Shown: positions 35,301 through 44,147, counted from the first letter of the stretch. The stretch is 58,937 nucleotides of DNA from Ruminococcus sp. (GCA_017478965.1 JAFVCV010000009.1:1-58937), one strand, 5' to 3'. A program made the numbers and translations. Notes: generated by a model not told the origin, from the sequence alone.

Positions 35301-36638
35301 TTGGCAGCACCCATAAACGATTTTGTTAAGGCCTATGCCCACAGCGGCACGGCCCGTTTCCATATGCCCGGCCACAAGGGCAGAAAATTCCACGGTCTGG
35401 AGGCACTGGACATCACCGAGATAAGGGGTGCGGACTATCTTTTTGACGCCAAGGGGATCATTGGGGACAGCGAAAGACAGACCGCCGCCGCCTTCGGTTC
35501 CGCAAGGACACTCTATTCCACCGAAGGCTCCAGCCTTTGCATAAAGACCATGATGGGCATAGTACACCGATGCCGCAGGAGCGAAGGCCGGAGAATGACC
35601 GTGGCCGCTCCCCGAAACGTCCACAAGGCCTTCATAAACGCCTGCATACTTTTAGATATCGACGTGGTGTGGGTATATCCTGAAAAGAGCTGCCGCTCCC
35701 TGTGCTCCGGAGGAGTCTCCGCAGAGGACATCGAAAAAGCCGTCTGCGGCCGTGATATCGACTGCGTATATATCACCTCCCCGGACTACCTGGGGTTCAT
35801 CAGCGATATCAGGGCGATCTCAGCCCTTTGCCGCAGCATGGATATCCCGCTTGTCTGCGACAACGCTCACGGAGCTTACCTGGCCTTTCTTGAAGAGGAC
35901 CTGCACCCCCTGGCGCTGGGCGCAGATATGTGCTGCGACTCGGCCCACAAGACCCTGCCCTGCTATACGGGCGGCGCTTATCTGCATATCTCAAAGGACG
36001 CTCCTGCGGCCTTTTCAGAGTGCTCCAAGGAGATGATGTCACTGTTCGCCTCAACCAGCCCCTCCTATCTTATCCTGCAAAGCCTTGACCTTTGCAGCGA
36101 CTATCTCACCCGCAGTTTCCGCCAGGACCTGCGCTGCGCCGCCGCCCGTACCGCCCTGTGCAAAAAGCGGCTCAGTGAGATGGGCTTTTCTATCGTAGGG
36201 GAAGAGCCGTGCAAGATAACTGTCTGCGCCGCTGACACCGGTCTGAGCGGAGATAAGCTTGGGGACCTTCTGCGTGAAAAAGGCGTTGAGCCGGAGTACA
36301 CCGACGAGGGCTATACTGTGCTTATGACCTCTCCGTTCAATACCGAGGAAGACTTCGCCGCCCTTGAAAGGGCCATGAGCTCAGTCCCCATCGACAGCGC
36401 CGCCGCCTTTGCACCGGACCTTATTCCCCGGGCCGAAAGGTGCCTCCCCATAAGGCAGGCCGCCCTTTCTCCCTCAGAGCCTGTCCCCACGGACCTTGCC
36501 GCAGGACGGATCTGCGCAATGACAGTGACCTGCTGTCAGCCCTCTGTCCCCATAGCGGTCAGCGGGGAAAGGATAAATGATGACATCGTAAAGCTCCTGA
36601 AAAAGTACGGGATCATAAGTATAAATGCAGTAAAATGA
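35301..36638 (+). CDS. Orn/Lys/Arg decarboxylase family protein
   Basis: This 445-residue PLP enzyme starts at TTG (35301) with GGGG eight bases before, directly after the sigma-like gene. The PLP lysine lies in DSAHKTLPCYTGGAYLHI (about 218). HMPGHKGRKF near the N-terminus and VCDNAHGAYLAFL are family signatures. Such enzymes decarboxylate lysine, arginine or ornithine to polyamine precursors. Length and context (near darA and holB) match Bacillus YaaO, an arginine/lysine decarboxylase. Substrate is not proven. Confidence 0.88.
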   Translation: MAAPINDFVKAYAHSGTARFHMPGHKGRKFHGLEALDITEIRGADYLFDAKGIIGDSERQTAAAFGSARTLYSTEGSSLCIKTMMGIVHRCRRSEGRRMTVAAPRNVHKAFINACILLDIDVVWVYPEKSCRSLCSGGVSAEDIEKAVCGRDIDCVYITSPDYLGFISDIRAISALCRSMDIPLVCDNAHGAYLAFLEEDLHPLALGADMCCDSAHKTLPCYTGGAYLHISKDAPAAFSECSKEMMSLFASTSPSYLILQSLDLCSDYLTRSFRQDLRCAAARTALCKKRLSEMGFSIVGEEPCKITVCAADTGLSGDKLGDLLREKGVEPEYTDEGYTVLMTSPFNTEEDFAALERAMSSVPIDSAAAFAPDLIPRAERCLPIRQAALSPSEPVPTDLAAGRICAMTVTCCQPSVPIAVSGERINDDIVKLLKKYGIISINAVK

Positions 36639-36740
36639 CCTGATCGCAGTATGCCCCACAATGGGGCAGAGCTTCGCAAAAAGCTGAATGCGCCGTTTTT
36701 TCCCGGTATTTGATAAAAAGCGTGTTTTCGGGGCCGGGGC

Positions 36741-36769
36741 TTGAAATTTCAGCGTTAATGTGGTAATAT
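36741..36769 (+). promoter_or_regulatory. Promoter of darA-holB
   Basis: TTGAAA (36741-36746), 17 bases, TAATAT (36764-36769), located 80 bases upstream of darA. Confidence 0.6.
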
Positions 36770-36848
36770 AGATATGTGACAGTCCCGCCCTGCGCCGGCA
36801 GGAAAGGAACTAAATACAGACTACATCATTTCTCAGGAGGTGACCGGG

Positions 36849-37172
36849 TTGAAACTGGTCTATGCTATTGTAAATAACGACGACACCTATGCGGTCAACA
36901 AAGGTCTGCAAAAGGCAGGTATAAGGGCCACTAAGCTGTCCTCTACAGGAGGATTTCTCATGGCCGGCAACACCACCTTCATGATCTGCTGCAATGACCA
37001 CGAGGTAGATAAGGTCATAGAGGTCCTCAAAGACCATTCCAGGAAGAGGAAACAGTTCGTGCCCTCCTCCACTGTCACCGGTTTCGACGGCAGTCAGTCC
37101 GTACCTGTGGAGGTAAATATCGGCGGCGCAACCATCTTCGTCACCGATATCGAGCGCTTTGAACAGGTCTGA
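36849..37172 (+). CDS. darA: Cyclic-di-AMP receptor protein (DarA/PstA, DUF970)
   Basis: This 107-residue PII-like trimeric protein binds c-di-AMP. The start is best placed at TTG (36849), which follows AGGAGG by eight bases and gives the family N-terminus (M)KLVYAIVNNDDTYAV. The glycine-rich loop ATKLSSTGGFLMAGNTTFMI is diagnostic. It precedes holB, as in Bacillus (yaaQ-yaaR-holB). Its output target is not known in most species. Confidence 0.92.
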   Translation: MKLVYAIVNNDDTYAVNKGLQKAGIRATKLSSTGGFLMAGNTTFMICCNDHEVDKVIEVLKDHSRKRKQFVPSSTVTGFDGSQSVPVEVNIGGATIFVTDIERFEQV

Positions 37173-37186
37173 GCCCGGAGGGAACT

Positions 37187-38161
37187 ATGAAGATCTACGG
37201 CAATGAGGATATGCTCGCCAGGACCGCAGAGATGGTCAGAAAGCACCGTGAACCTCATTCTGTCATCATCTGCGGCGAAAAGGGCCTTGGCAAAAAGGCT
37301 GCGGCTAAATACTTAGCGGCGCAGCTTATGTGCGAGGAGAAGTCGGGGGTACCCTGCGGAAGATGCAGAGCGTGCAGAATGATAGAGAACGGCGCCCACC
37401 CTGACCTGATAATGCCCGTACCCAACGACAAGGGCAACTATATAGTCAAAGAGATACGTGACACCGTCATGGAGGACATCGCCGTGGCACCTAATGAGGG
37501 AGATATCAAGGTGTTCATCATCTCCGACCTGGACATGAGCACGATAACCTCTGTGCAGATACAGAATATCCTTTTAAAGCTCATCGAGGAGCCGCCGGAT
37601 CATGCGGCGCTGATACTGACGGCGAGAAATAAGGAGAGCTTTTTGCAGACCATCATATCAAGGTGTATAAGCTTTAATATGGTGAACGTCACCTCACAGA
37701 AGGCGGCGGACTATCTTCAGGAGAACTTTCCCGAAAAGAGCTATGAAGAGATAAGCAGGGCCGCCTCTGCCGGCGGCGGCAACATCGGCCGATGCAGGGA
37801 ATTCATCACCGGCGGTGACTTCCGTCAGGCTGCCATGATGGCGGGGAGCCTGGCTGACGCCTACAGCGCCGGCAGCGAGTATGAGTTCCTGAAAGCCCTT
37901 TCCGGAGCGGAGGGCAAGAAAAAGCTCCTGAGGGACGGCGTTTACTATTTTTCGGAGATAGTAAGGGACGCCGCCCTCATTATCTCCGGCGGAGCACCGA
38001 CCCTTGTGAGCTGCGACCAGGCTGCGGCAGGCAGGCTGGCTGAAAGACTTAGCCCCGCCGGGGCAGTCAGGCTCTACGACACCCTCTGTGAAACTGTGAA
38101 GAAGATCGACGCAAACTGCTCCCTGACCCTGACTGTAAACAGCCTGTGCGCATCTATATAG
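37187..38161 (+). CDS. holB: DNA polymerase III delta-prime subunit
   Basis: This 324-residue clamp-loader subunit has Walker A-like GEKGLGKKAAAK (about 30-41), a zinc site (CEEKSGVPCGRCRACRM, about 50-66), LIEEPP near 131 and the SRC motif TIISRCISF (about 151). It opens the sliding clamp with the other subunits. The gene starts 14 bases after darA and ends in TAG. Confidence 0.9.
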   Translation: MKIYGNEDMLARTAEMVRKHREPHSVIICGEKGLGKKAAAKYLAAQLMCEEKSGVPCGRCRACRMIENGAHPDLIMPVPNDKGNYIVKEIRDTVMEDIAVAPNEGDIKVFIISDLDMSTITSVQIQNILLKLIEEPPDHAALILTARNKESFLQTIISRCISFNMVNVTSQKAADYLQENFPEKSYEEISRAASAGGGNIGRCREFITGGDFRQAAMMAGSLADAYSAGSEYEFLKALSGAEGKKKLLRDGVYYFSEIVRDAALIISGGAPTLVSCDQAAAGRLAERLSPAGAVRLYDTLCETVKKIDANCSLTLTVNSLCASI

Positions 38162-38202
38162 GGCAATATAAAACGCACCGTAAACAAAAGAAAGGTGAAA
38201 GA

Positions 38203-39225
38203 ATGAAGGACGGAAAAAGAGTCATATGGTTCAACCACTGGTTCGCCCAGGCGTATAATTTTATCTCTCTGCTAAAGCGTGACCCGAGAAACTATATCAT
38301 CGCCACCGCCAAGGTCAGCGAGTTCGTTTTCGGCGCCGAAGCCGACCTGACCTTTACGGAGCCACGGAATATTGACGGGAAGGCCTACACAGAATGGGCG
38401 CTGAGTTTCTGTAAAGAGCAGCGGGTGGACGTTTTCTTTGCAAAGAGATGGATATATGAGATATCCAAACATATTGAAGAATTCGAGGACATCGGCACAA
38501 AGGTCATCTACAGCAGGGACCGGGATACTGTGAAAATGCTTTCCAGCAAAATGCGCTCCAGGGACTTTATGAAAAAAGGCGGGCTTTGTGCAGTGCCGCC
38601 GATGGAGGTCATCAGTTCCGCCGCTGAGTTCGGCCCGGCCTACGAGAGAATAAAGGCCGCCTGCGGTGAAAAAAGCTACGTCTGCGTCAAGGCCGACTGC
38701 GATGAAGGCGGCGTGACCTACAAGCGGCTCTACGATGAATTCAACGGCAGAAAGCTCCCGGAGGATATCTATTACAGAGCCTTTGAGGAGGACCTTAAAA
38801 GCCGCAGCAGGGTAAGCCCTTTAGTTGTGATGCCGTATCTGATGGAACCTGAGATAAGCATTGACTGTATGCAGACCCCCGGGGGCCTGATCGCAGTGCC
38901 AAGGTACAAGCAGCCCAACCACATCACTGTACTTGACTTCAACGAAAAGATAATGACCATCTCCGAAAACATAAGCGCCGGACTGAAACTGGAATATCCC
39001 TACAATATCCAGCTGAGAATGCTCGGCGACGAATATGTCTTCATGGAGGTCAACACCAGAATGGCCGGGGGCTGCTATAAGGCCGACGCCGTGGGAGTGA
39101 ATTTCCCGCAGCTTGCCGTATCCTACGCCTTCGGGGACCCGATCAGTACCGACAGTATCAAAGCCGGCCTTCACACCGTAAGGGTCGGTGACATCAGCGG
39201 CTATGTCATTATGCCGGAAAAATGA
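38203..39225 (+). CDS. ATP-grasp family protein of unknown substrate
   Basis: The product is 340 residues from the ATG at 38203 (AAAGGTG nearby). It has an N-terminal pre-ATP-grasp region, then the nucleotide-binding part (SYVCVKADCDEGGV) and the metal-binding Glu/Asn motif (EYVFMEVNTRMAGGCYKA). The general layout is that of PylC/carbamoyl-phosphate-synthase-like ligases that join a carboxylate to an amine through acyl phosphate. Substrate cannot be inferred. It follows holB closely and ends before a terminator. Confidence 0.8.
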   Translation: MKDGKRVIWFNHWFAQAYNFISLLKRDPRNYIIATAKVSEFVFGAEADLTFTEPRNIDGKAYTEWALSFCKEQRVDVFFAKRWIYEISKHIEEFEDIGTKVIYSRDRDTVKMLSSKMRSRDFMKKGGLCAVPPMEVISSAAEFGPAYERIKAACGEKSYVCVKADCDEGGVTYKRLYDEFNGRKLPEDIYYRAFEEDLKSRSRVSPLVVMPYLMEPEISIDCMQTPGGLIAVPRYKQPNHITVLDFNEKIMTISENISAGLKLEYPYNIQLRMLGDEYVFMEVNTRMAGGCYKADAVGVNFPQLAVSYAFGDPISTDSIKAGLHTVRVGDISGYVIMPEK

Positions 39226-39236
39226 TAAGCAATGAA

Positions 39237-39270
39237 AAAGGTGTCACCTCAGGCGACACCTTTGTTTTTT
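39237..39270. terminator. Bidirectional terminator between ATP-grasp gene and radC
   Basis: AAAGGTGTC and GACACCTTT form a 9-bp stem with a short loop, then TGTTTTTTC. Confidence 0.88.
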
Positions 39271-39304
39271 CTGTTCACCGTCCGCTGAGCGCAAACGTCA
39301 TGGC

Positions 39305-39997
39305 TCAGTAAAGATCGTTTATAAGCCCCCTGGCCCTCATGGACAGCACCCCGTCCCTGCCGGCTATGCAGTGGTCAAAAAGCCTGATGTTAAGGGCGGA
39401 GAGCTGGTTTGTTATCATTCTTGTGGTCACGATGTCATGCTGGGACGGCTTACAGTCTCCCTCCGGGTGGTTGTGGGCCAGCAGCACAGACTCACATTCC
39501 GTCATGACCGCCAGCAGGCCAAGTCTCCTGATATCAAGGTCTACCTTGCCGCAGTCGCCCCTACCCACCGTGAAGGCATTGGTTATCCGCCCCGAACCGG
39601 TGACGCAGTACATTTTCAGCTTTTCCTCGCTGTCGAACCTGAACTGTCTCTCTATGAAATCCTGTACATCCCTGAAATCACCGGCGTTGACCCCGGTGAA
39701 GTCCTCGCTCTGCACATGAGACAGCAAAGCCCCGAAAAAGCCTAAAGCTCCGGCGCACTTCTCCCCTACGCCCCTGACCTTTCCCAGGGCCTCCGGAGAT
39801 GCAGCCAGTACTCCCTTCACCGACCCGAACTCGTCCACCAGGTCGTGGGCTATCACATTGGTGTTGCACCTGGGATAGATATAAAAAAGCAGCATCTCCA
39901 GTATCTCATGCTCCGCAAATCCGCTGAAACTTCCGCTGTCGGCAAATTTCTGCCGCATACGGTCCCGGTGGCCCTGGTGAGGCCTGTCCTCGCTCAT
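39305..39997 (-). CDS. radC: RadC-family JAB/MPN domain protein
   Basis: This 230-residue protein has an N-terminal helix-hairpin-helix region (KVRGVGEKCAGALGF, about 65-80). A C-terminal MPN domain carries the metal motif LLAHNHPEGDCKPSQHD (His, His, Asp; about 171-187). Despite the name, a repair role is doubtful, and function is unknown in most bacteria. It overlaps the upstream PLP-enzyme stop by 1 base, so the two genes are co-transcribed. Confidence 0.92.
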   Translation of the reverse strand: MSEDRPHQGHRDRMRQKFADSGSFSGFAEHEILEMLLFYIYPRCNTNVIAHDLVDEFGSVKGVLAASPEALGKVRGVGEKCAGALGFFGALLSHVQSEDFTGVNAGDFRDVQDFIERQFRFDSEEKLKMYCVTGSGRITNAFTVGRGDCGKVDLDIRRLGLLAVMTECESVLLAHNHPEGDCKPSQHDIVTTRMITNQLSALNIRLFDHCIAGRDGVLSMRARGLINDLY

Positions 39998-41205
39998 CAG
40001 TCCGCAGTCTCAAGACCCTCGGCCTTAAATGCCTGCCTGAGGTCTTCAATAAGGTCGTCCTTGTCCTCTATGCCGATAGCCACACGGTAAAATCCCCCGT
40101 GGAACTCCTCAGGATAGAGATACATCCTCTCGTCGTCTTCGCCTAAGAATACTATAAGGCTGCCGGTGTTGCCCAGAGATACCGCAGAGGTGAATACGTT
40201 CAGATGGGTAACTACCCTGTTGTAAAGGTCGTGCTCACCCTTCAGACCAAAGCTAAGCACTCCGCCGAAACCGTGTTTCATCTGCTTGACCGCCAGCTCA
40301 TGCCCCTTATGGCTCTCCAGTCCCGGATAAGCCACAAAGCTCACGCAGGGCTGTTTCTCCAGCCAGCGGGCGACTGCAAGGGCGTTGTCATTATGCACCT
40401 GCATCCTCAGAGGGAAGGTAGCAGCACCCCTCTGTATGAGCCATGCGTTGAAGGGACTGATCACCCCGCCGATGTTCACCTGTGCCTGATAGCGTATCTT
40501 CTCGCAGGTCTCGTGGTCTGCGATGACCGCACCGCCCATGGAATCTCCGTGGCCGTTTATGTATTTGGTAAGGCTCTCCACAACGTAGTCCACATCATAC
40601 TCCAGCGGTCTGGTGTTGTAGGGGGAAGAAAACGTGTTGTCCACACTGACCTCGATGTTGTTCTCGTGGGCCAGCTTAACGATAGCCTCGATGTCGCAGA
40701 TGCAAAGAGTCGGGTTGCCGGGCGTCTCAAAATGGATAAGCTTTGTGTTGGGCCTGATGGCGGCCTTTATCTTGTTGATGTCCGTGCAGTCAACGATGGA
40801 AGTCTCCAGCCCCCACTTCTCACACCACAGCTCATTGAATATCCTGTAGGTGGCGATGTAGGTCACGGTGGAGAATATCACATGGTCGCCCTTTTTCAGC
40901 TTTGTAAAAAACAGTGCCGAAAGCGCCGCAACGCCGCTGGCAAGGCAAACGCAGTCTTCGCCGCCGTGAAGGTCGGCCACCTTTCTCTCCAGCATACCCT
41001 GGTTGACGCCGCCGTTTCTGGTGTAGATGTTGGCCTCCGATGCCGACCAGTTCATGGTCGAGGGATCGTAGGGCAGAAGAAAGCTGTTGGCCATATATAT
41101 CGAAGGCTCGATAGCCCCTGTAGCCGTATCGTGCTCGCTCCCCACATGGATGGACCTGGTGGTAAAGCTCATGCCGGCAAATTTATTCTTGTTCTCACTG
41201 CTCAC
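39997..41205 (-). CDS. Cys/Met metabolism PLP-dependent trans-sulfuration enzyme
   Basis: This 402-residue enzyme is of the cystathionine gamma-synthase / methionine gamma-lyase / O-acetylhomoserine sulfhydrylase family. The PLP lysine lies in ESLTKYINGHGDSMGG (about 205). Other family landmarks are IYTRNGGVNQGMLERKVADL and the C-terminal HGGFYRVAIGIEDKDDLIED. The family cannot be resolved to a single reaction from sequence alone; synthesis or breakdown of cystathionine or homocysteine are possible. It has its own promoter. Confidence 0.9.
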   Translation of the reverse strand: MSSENKNKFAGMSFTTRSIHVGSEHDTATGAIEPSIYMANSFLLPYDPSTMNWSASEANIYTRNGGVNQGMLERKVADLHGGEDCVCLASGVAALSALFFTKLKKGDHVIFSTVTYIATYRIFNELWCEKWGLETSIVDCTDINKIKAAIRPNTKLIHFETPGNPTLCICDIEAIVKLAHENNIEVSVDNTFSSPYNTRPLEYDVDYVVESLTKYINGHGDSMGGAVIADHETCEKIRYQAQVNIGGVISPFNAWLIQRGAATFPLRMQVHNDNALAVARWLEKQPCVSFVAYPGLESHKGHELAVKQMKHGFGGVLSFGLKGEHDLYNRVVTHLNVFTSAVSLGNTGSLIVFLGEDDERMYLYPEEFHGGFYRVAIGIEDKDDLIEDLRQAFKAEGLETAD

Positions 41206-41288
41206 TGAAAAAACTTCCTTTCACTTACTGTTGATACTTTCAGCATTGCCAGGGCCCTAAGCAGCCCTCAGCGCCGTAAACAAAATAT

Positions 41289-41297
41289 ATTATAGCA
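41289..41297 (-). promoter_or_regulatory. Extended -10 promoter of the PLP-enzyme/radC operon
   Basis: On the minus strand TGC TATAAT (extended -10) lies about 85 bases before the start codon. TTTACA lies 20 bases further upstream. The rest of the 345-base gap is the pnuC promoter and leader. Confidence 0.6.
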
Positions 41298-41404
41298 CAG
41301 TTCCTATCCGATTTTGTAAACTTTTTATGAATTTTATAAATCAGTATCTCTGCCGGAGCAAACAAAAAATTTACAAAAAATTGTCCGCCGGGTCAAAAGA
41401 ACGT

Positions 41405-41412
41405 GCTATACT
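41405..41412 (+). promoter_or_regulatory. Extended -10 promoter of pnuC
   Basis: TG C TATACT is an extended -10 with TATACT at 41407-41412. The -35 is poor (TTGTCC, 20 bases away). Transcription would start near 41419. Confidence 0.5.
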
Positions 41413-41432
41413 TATCTTAATTTAACAGATCA

Positions 41433-41540
41433 CTTTTCCACCGGGAAAAGGAATGTCATACTTACAGACATTCGTTTGCTCCGTCATCAGGTCGGTCCTT
41501 GAAAAAGGCGAGAAGACGGGGCAGGCGAATTATTTTTTTA
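41433..41540 (+). promoter_or_regulatory. Structured leader RNA of pnuC, possible attenuator or riboswitch
   Basis: Three adjacent hairpins precede the start codon. H1 is CTTTTCC/GGAAAAG with loop ACCG (41433-41450). H2 is GAATGTC/GACATTC (41451-41473). H3 is a 12-13 bp GC-rich stem (41474-41485 with 41515-41526) with an inner CCTT-GAAA-AAGG tetraloop stem. A TATTTTTTTA run follows, then the AGGAGG site. H3 plus the T run looks like a terminator placed before the gene. I do not match it to a named class. Confidence 0.55.
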
Positions 41541-41550
41541 GGAGGAAAAA

Positions 41551-42252
41551 ATGAAATACCTGCAAAAGATAGCCTCGCCCTTCAAAGACCTCACCGCCGG
41601 AGAAAGGTTCCTGCTGACCGGCTCAGCGGCGGCGATAATACTGTCCTTTCTGCTCTCCGGCGGGGGCAGCTTTTTAGAGACTGCCGCCGCCCTCATCGGC
41701 TCCACGGCCCTTGTCTTTGTGTCAAAAGGATATGTCCTCGGCCAGGCCCTGACGGTGGTCTTCGCTCTGTTCTACGGGGCCGTCTCCTACGGCTTTCACT
41801 ACTACGGCGAAATGCTCACATATATGTGCATGACCGCCCCCATCGCCGCTGCTGCGGTGGTATCCTGGCTGAGAAATCCCTATGAAGGCACCCGCACCGT
41901 CCGGGTGGCAAGGGTCACAAAAAACGCAGTGTGCCTGCTCACAGCGCTTTCCGCCGCCGTCACTGCGGCCTTCTGTTTTATCCTTAAAGCCCTTGGCAAC
42001 GCAAATCTGTTTTTCAGCACCCTCTCAGTCTTCACCAGCTTTATGGCCTCCGGCCTGACCTTCCTGAGAAGTCCGTACTATGCTCTTGGCTACAGCGCCA
42101 ACGATATTATCCTCATAGTCCTTTGGGTAATGGCCTCCCGCAGCGACAGCAGCTATCTTCCCATGGTCTGCTGTTTCGCAGTGTTTCTGGTAAACGACCT
42201 CTACGGTTTTTTCAACTGGCGCCGCCTGAGGGATATCCAGCAAAAAGATTGA
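41551..42252 (+). CDS. pnuC: PnuC-family nicotinamide riboside/mononucleotide transporter
   Basis: This 233-residue membrane protein has about seven hydrophobic segments. The C-terminal FLVNDLYGFFNWRRLRDIQ and the central YGFHYYGEML are PnuC signatures; these carry NAD precursors by facilitated diffusion. The start has AGGAGG. It is the only gene of its transcript unless the fumarase promoter at its end is bypassed. The ligand (riboside versus mononucleotide or thiamine-like compounds in related families) is not certain. Confidence 0.88.
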   Translation: MKYLQKIASPFKDLTAGERFLLTGSAAAIILSFLLSGGGSFLETAAALIGSTALVFVSKGYVLGQALTVVFALFYGAVSYGFHYYGEMLTYMCMTAPIAAAAVVSWLRNPYEGTRTVRVARVTKNAVCLLTALSAAVTAAFCFILKALGNANLFFSTLSVFTSFMASGLTFLRSPYYALGYSANDIILIVLWVMASRSDSSYLPMVCCFAVFLVNDLYGFFNWRRLRDIQQKD

Positions 42253-42277
42253 CAAAGCCGGAAATAAAGTATATAAT
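42249..42277 (+). promoter_or_regulatory. SigA promoter of the fumarase gene
   Basis: TTGACA (42249-42254), 17 bases, TATAAT (42272-42277), overlapping the pnuC stop codon. Confidence 0.88.
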
Positions 42278-42357
42278 TATCAGTGATGACCCGCCCTCTT
42301 CAGGGGGCAGGGACACGGCCAGATAAACTGTAAATACCAAGTGGGGGGACCGGAAAA

Positions 42358-43200
42358 ATGAGAGAGATAGATGTGAGCATTGTCACTCAGGCTGTCAAGG
42401 AGCTTTGCATAAAGGCAAATCTCTATCTGCCTGAGGATATGGAAAACTGCATAAAGTGCGGGGCCGTTAAGGAAAAGTCCCCGGTGGGGAAGAGCGTGTT
42501 CGACGATATAATAAGGAATATAGACGTGGCAAGGGACGAGACTGTCCCCATATGCCAGGACACCGGCATGGCCGTCATCTTCATGGAGGTGGGGCAGGAG
42601 GTCCACTTCGTAGGAGGCGATATCAGCGAGGCCATAAATAAAGGCGTGGCCGAGGGATATGTGGAAGGCCGGCTGCGGTGCTCCATAGTGGCGGACCCCC
42701 TTGAGAGAGTGAACACCGGCAACAATACTCCCGCCGTTGTCCACCTTAAACTTGTTCCCGGGGATAAGGTGGAGCTGACTGTGGCCCCAAAGGGTTTCGG
42801 CAGCGAGAATATGTCAAAGCTTAAAATGATGACCCCCTCCGTCACCAGGGAAGAGATAGTGGACTGGGTAGTGAGCGTCTGCGCAGAAGCCGGTTCCAAC
42901 CCCTGCCCGCCTATAGTCATCGGCGTCGGCATAGGGGGCGATTTCGAGAAGTGCGCCTATCTGGCAAAAAAAGCCCTCTGCCGTCCGGTCAGCGTAAGGA
43001 ACCCCAAGCCGCTCTATGCCGGGCTTGAGGAAGAGATGCTCGAAAAGATAAACCGCCTTGGCATAGGCCCCCAGGGTTTCGGCGGCACCCAGACCTGCCT
43101 GGCAGTGAACATCGAGCAGGCGCCCACCCATATCGCCGGGCTGCCGGTGTCGGTGAACGTGGGCTGTCATGTGACCCGCCACGCTCATAAGACGATCTGA
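42358..43200 (+). CDS. Fumarate hydratase class I, alpha subunit (orphan)
   Basis: This 280-residue protein is the N-terminal half of the iron-sulfur fumarase/tartrate dehydratase. The conserved cysteines lie in VPICQDTGMAV (about 64-74) and at PVSVNVGCHVTRHAHKTI near the end. VHLKLVPGDKVELTVAPKGF and NPCPPIVIGVGIGGDFEKC are typical. It interconverts fumarate and malate with the beta subunit, which in most genomes follows directly but is missing here (a terminator and an opposing gene follow). A GGGGGG tract (within GTGGGGGGACCGG) acts as the ribosome site. Confidence 0.93.
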   Translation: MREIDVSIVTQAVKELCIKANLYLPEDMENCIKCGAVKEKSPVGKSVFDDIIRNIDVARDETVPICQDTGMAVIFMEVGQEVHFVGGDISEAINKGVAEGYVEGRLRCSIVADPLERVNTGNNTPAVVHLKLVPGDKVELTVAPKGFGSENMSKLKMMTPSVTREEIVDWVVSVCAEAGSNPCPPIVIGVGIGGDFEKCAYLAKKALCRPVSVRNPKPLYAGLEEEMLEKINRLGIGPQGFGGTQTCLAVNIEQAPTHIAGLPVSVNVGCHVTRHAHKTI

Positions 43201-43242
43201 GCTGTCCTATCCTACTTCGGCAGCGAGTGGAAAATACCGTAA

Positions 43243-43283
43243 AAACAGGCGTCCTTCCGCTTTTGTGGAAGGGCGCCTGTTTA
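43243..43283. terminator. Bidirectional terminator after the fumarase alpha gene
   Basis: AAACAGGCG-TCCTTCC pairs with GGAAGG-GCGCCTGTTT. It lies between converging genes and touches the CPBP stop codon. Confidence 0.9.
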
Positions 43284-44147
43284 TCATGACATAAAGATCT
43301 GTTCTGTCTGAGCAGTCTTTTCAGCTCTGCTGTCGATGTACCTGGGCTTGAAGTACTTCACGAAATATACCGCTGCCAGGGCAACAACTATGCCCTCCAT
43401 GATAAGCCACGGCACGCTGGCATTTATAAAGCCGTTCATATTGTGATAGACCTCTGTGCCGAAGAAATTGAAATCAAGATCAGCAAAGCACAGCAGATTG
43501 TGAAGGGAATGTTCAAGCATAACGTAAAGTATATTCCCGGTGTAGTAATAAACCGCTGCCATCAGTACGGCCCCTACAAAAACGTCCGCAAAGCCCTGAA
43601 TGTTATACAGATGAACAAGTGCGAACAGTAAGGCGCTAAGCAGTACCGAAGTCCTTAGCTTCAGATTTTTTTTCAGACACCCGAAAACGCCGAAACGGAA
43701 TATCAGCTCTTCAAAAATGGGCGCCGTCACACAGGTGGTGATGAAGTATGCAAGGTTGAAGGGGTAGCTCTCTTCCGGCGTGGTGGTCATGAAATTGCAG
43801 CATATATAGCCAACCAGGCTGTTCACTATCTCGCCCATGGCCCAGCCGCCGAAAAGCAGCACCAGCGGTACCGAGATGTCAAAGTTCTTTAAGCGTACCG
43901 TCTCTCTCAGCCTGGTGCCTTTGAACTTACCGGCTGCAAACACGGTCCACAGTGCCGTAAGACTCATACATACCTCGGTGAGCACGATATCGTTCACTTT
44001 GATCTCAGCAATGGCGAGCACCGCAGAAACTATGAATATTATCGCTAGCATCATCAGCACTATGCCCACTGCCATAAATACCGAGTCCCTCCGGGGCCGT
44101 TCTTTTTTCTTTGTTTCTCTCATGTCGATCACATTTGCGTCTGTCAT
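43284..44147 (-). CDS. CPBP-family intramembrane glutamic/metallo-protease
   Basis: The product is 287 residues from an ATG at 44147 (AGAGG 11 bases before; two earlier starts are possible). It has about eight hydrophobic segments. CPBP motifs are FEELIFRFGVFG (about 160), LVHLYNIQG (about 200) and EHSLHNLLCF (about 235). Such proteases process prenylated or peptide pheromone precursors or give bacteriocin immunity. It is divergent from a LytTR/GHKL two-component pair, which hints at a peptide-signalling role; this is inference. Confidence 0.85.
   Translation of the reverse strand: MTDANVIDMRETKKKERPRRDSVFMAVGIVLMMLAIIFIVSAVLAIAEIKVNDIVLTEVCMSLTALWTVFAAGKFKGTRLRETVRLKNFDISVPLVLLFGGWAMGEIVNSLVGYICCNFMTTTPEESYPFNLAYFITTCVTAPIFEELIFRFGVFGCLKKNLKLRTSVLLSALLFALVHLYNIQGFADVFVGAVLMAAVYYYTGNILYVMLEHSLHNLLCFADLDFNFFGTEVYHNMNGFINASVPWLIMEGIVVALAAVYFVKYFKPRYIDSRAEKTAQTEQIFMS

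Noticed and set aside
40204-41208. 334-codon plus-strand open frame opposite the trans-sulfuration enzyme
   Set aside because: The PLP-enzyme frame is unambiguous; the opposite frame lacks a recognisable family and a ribosome site.
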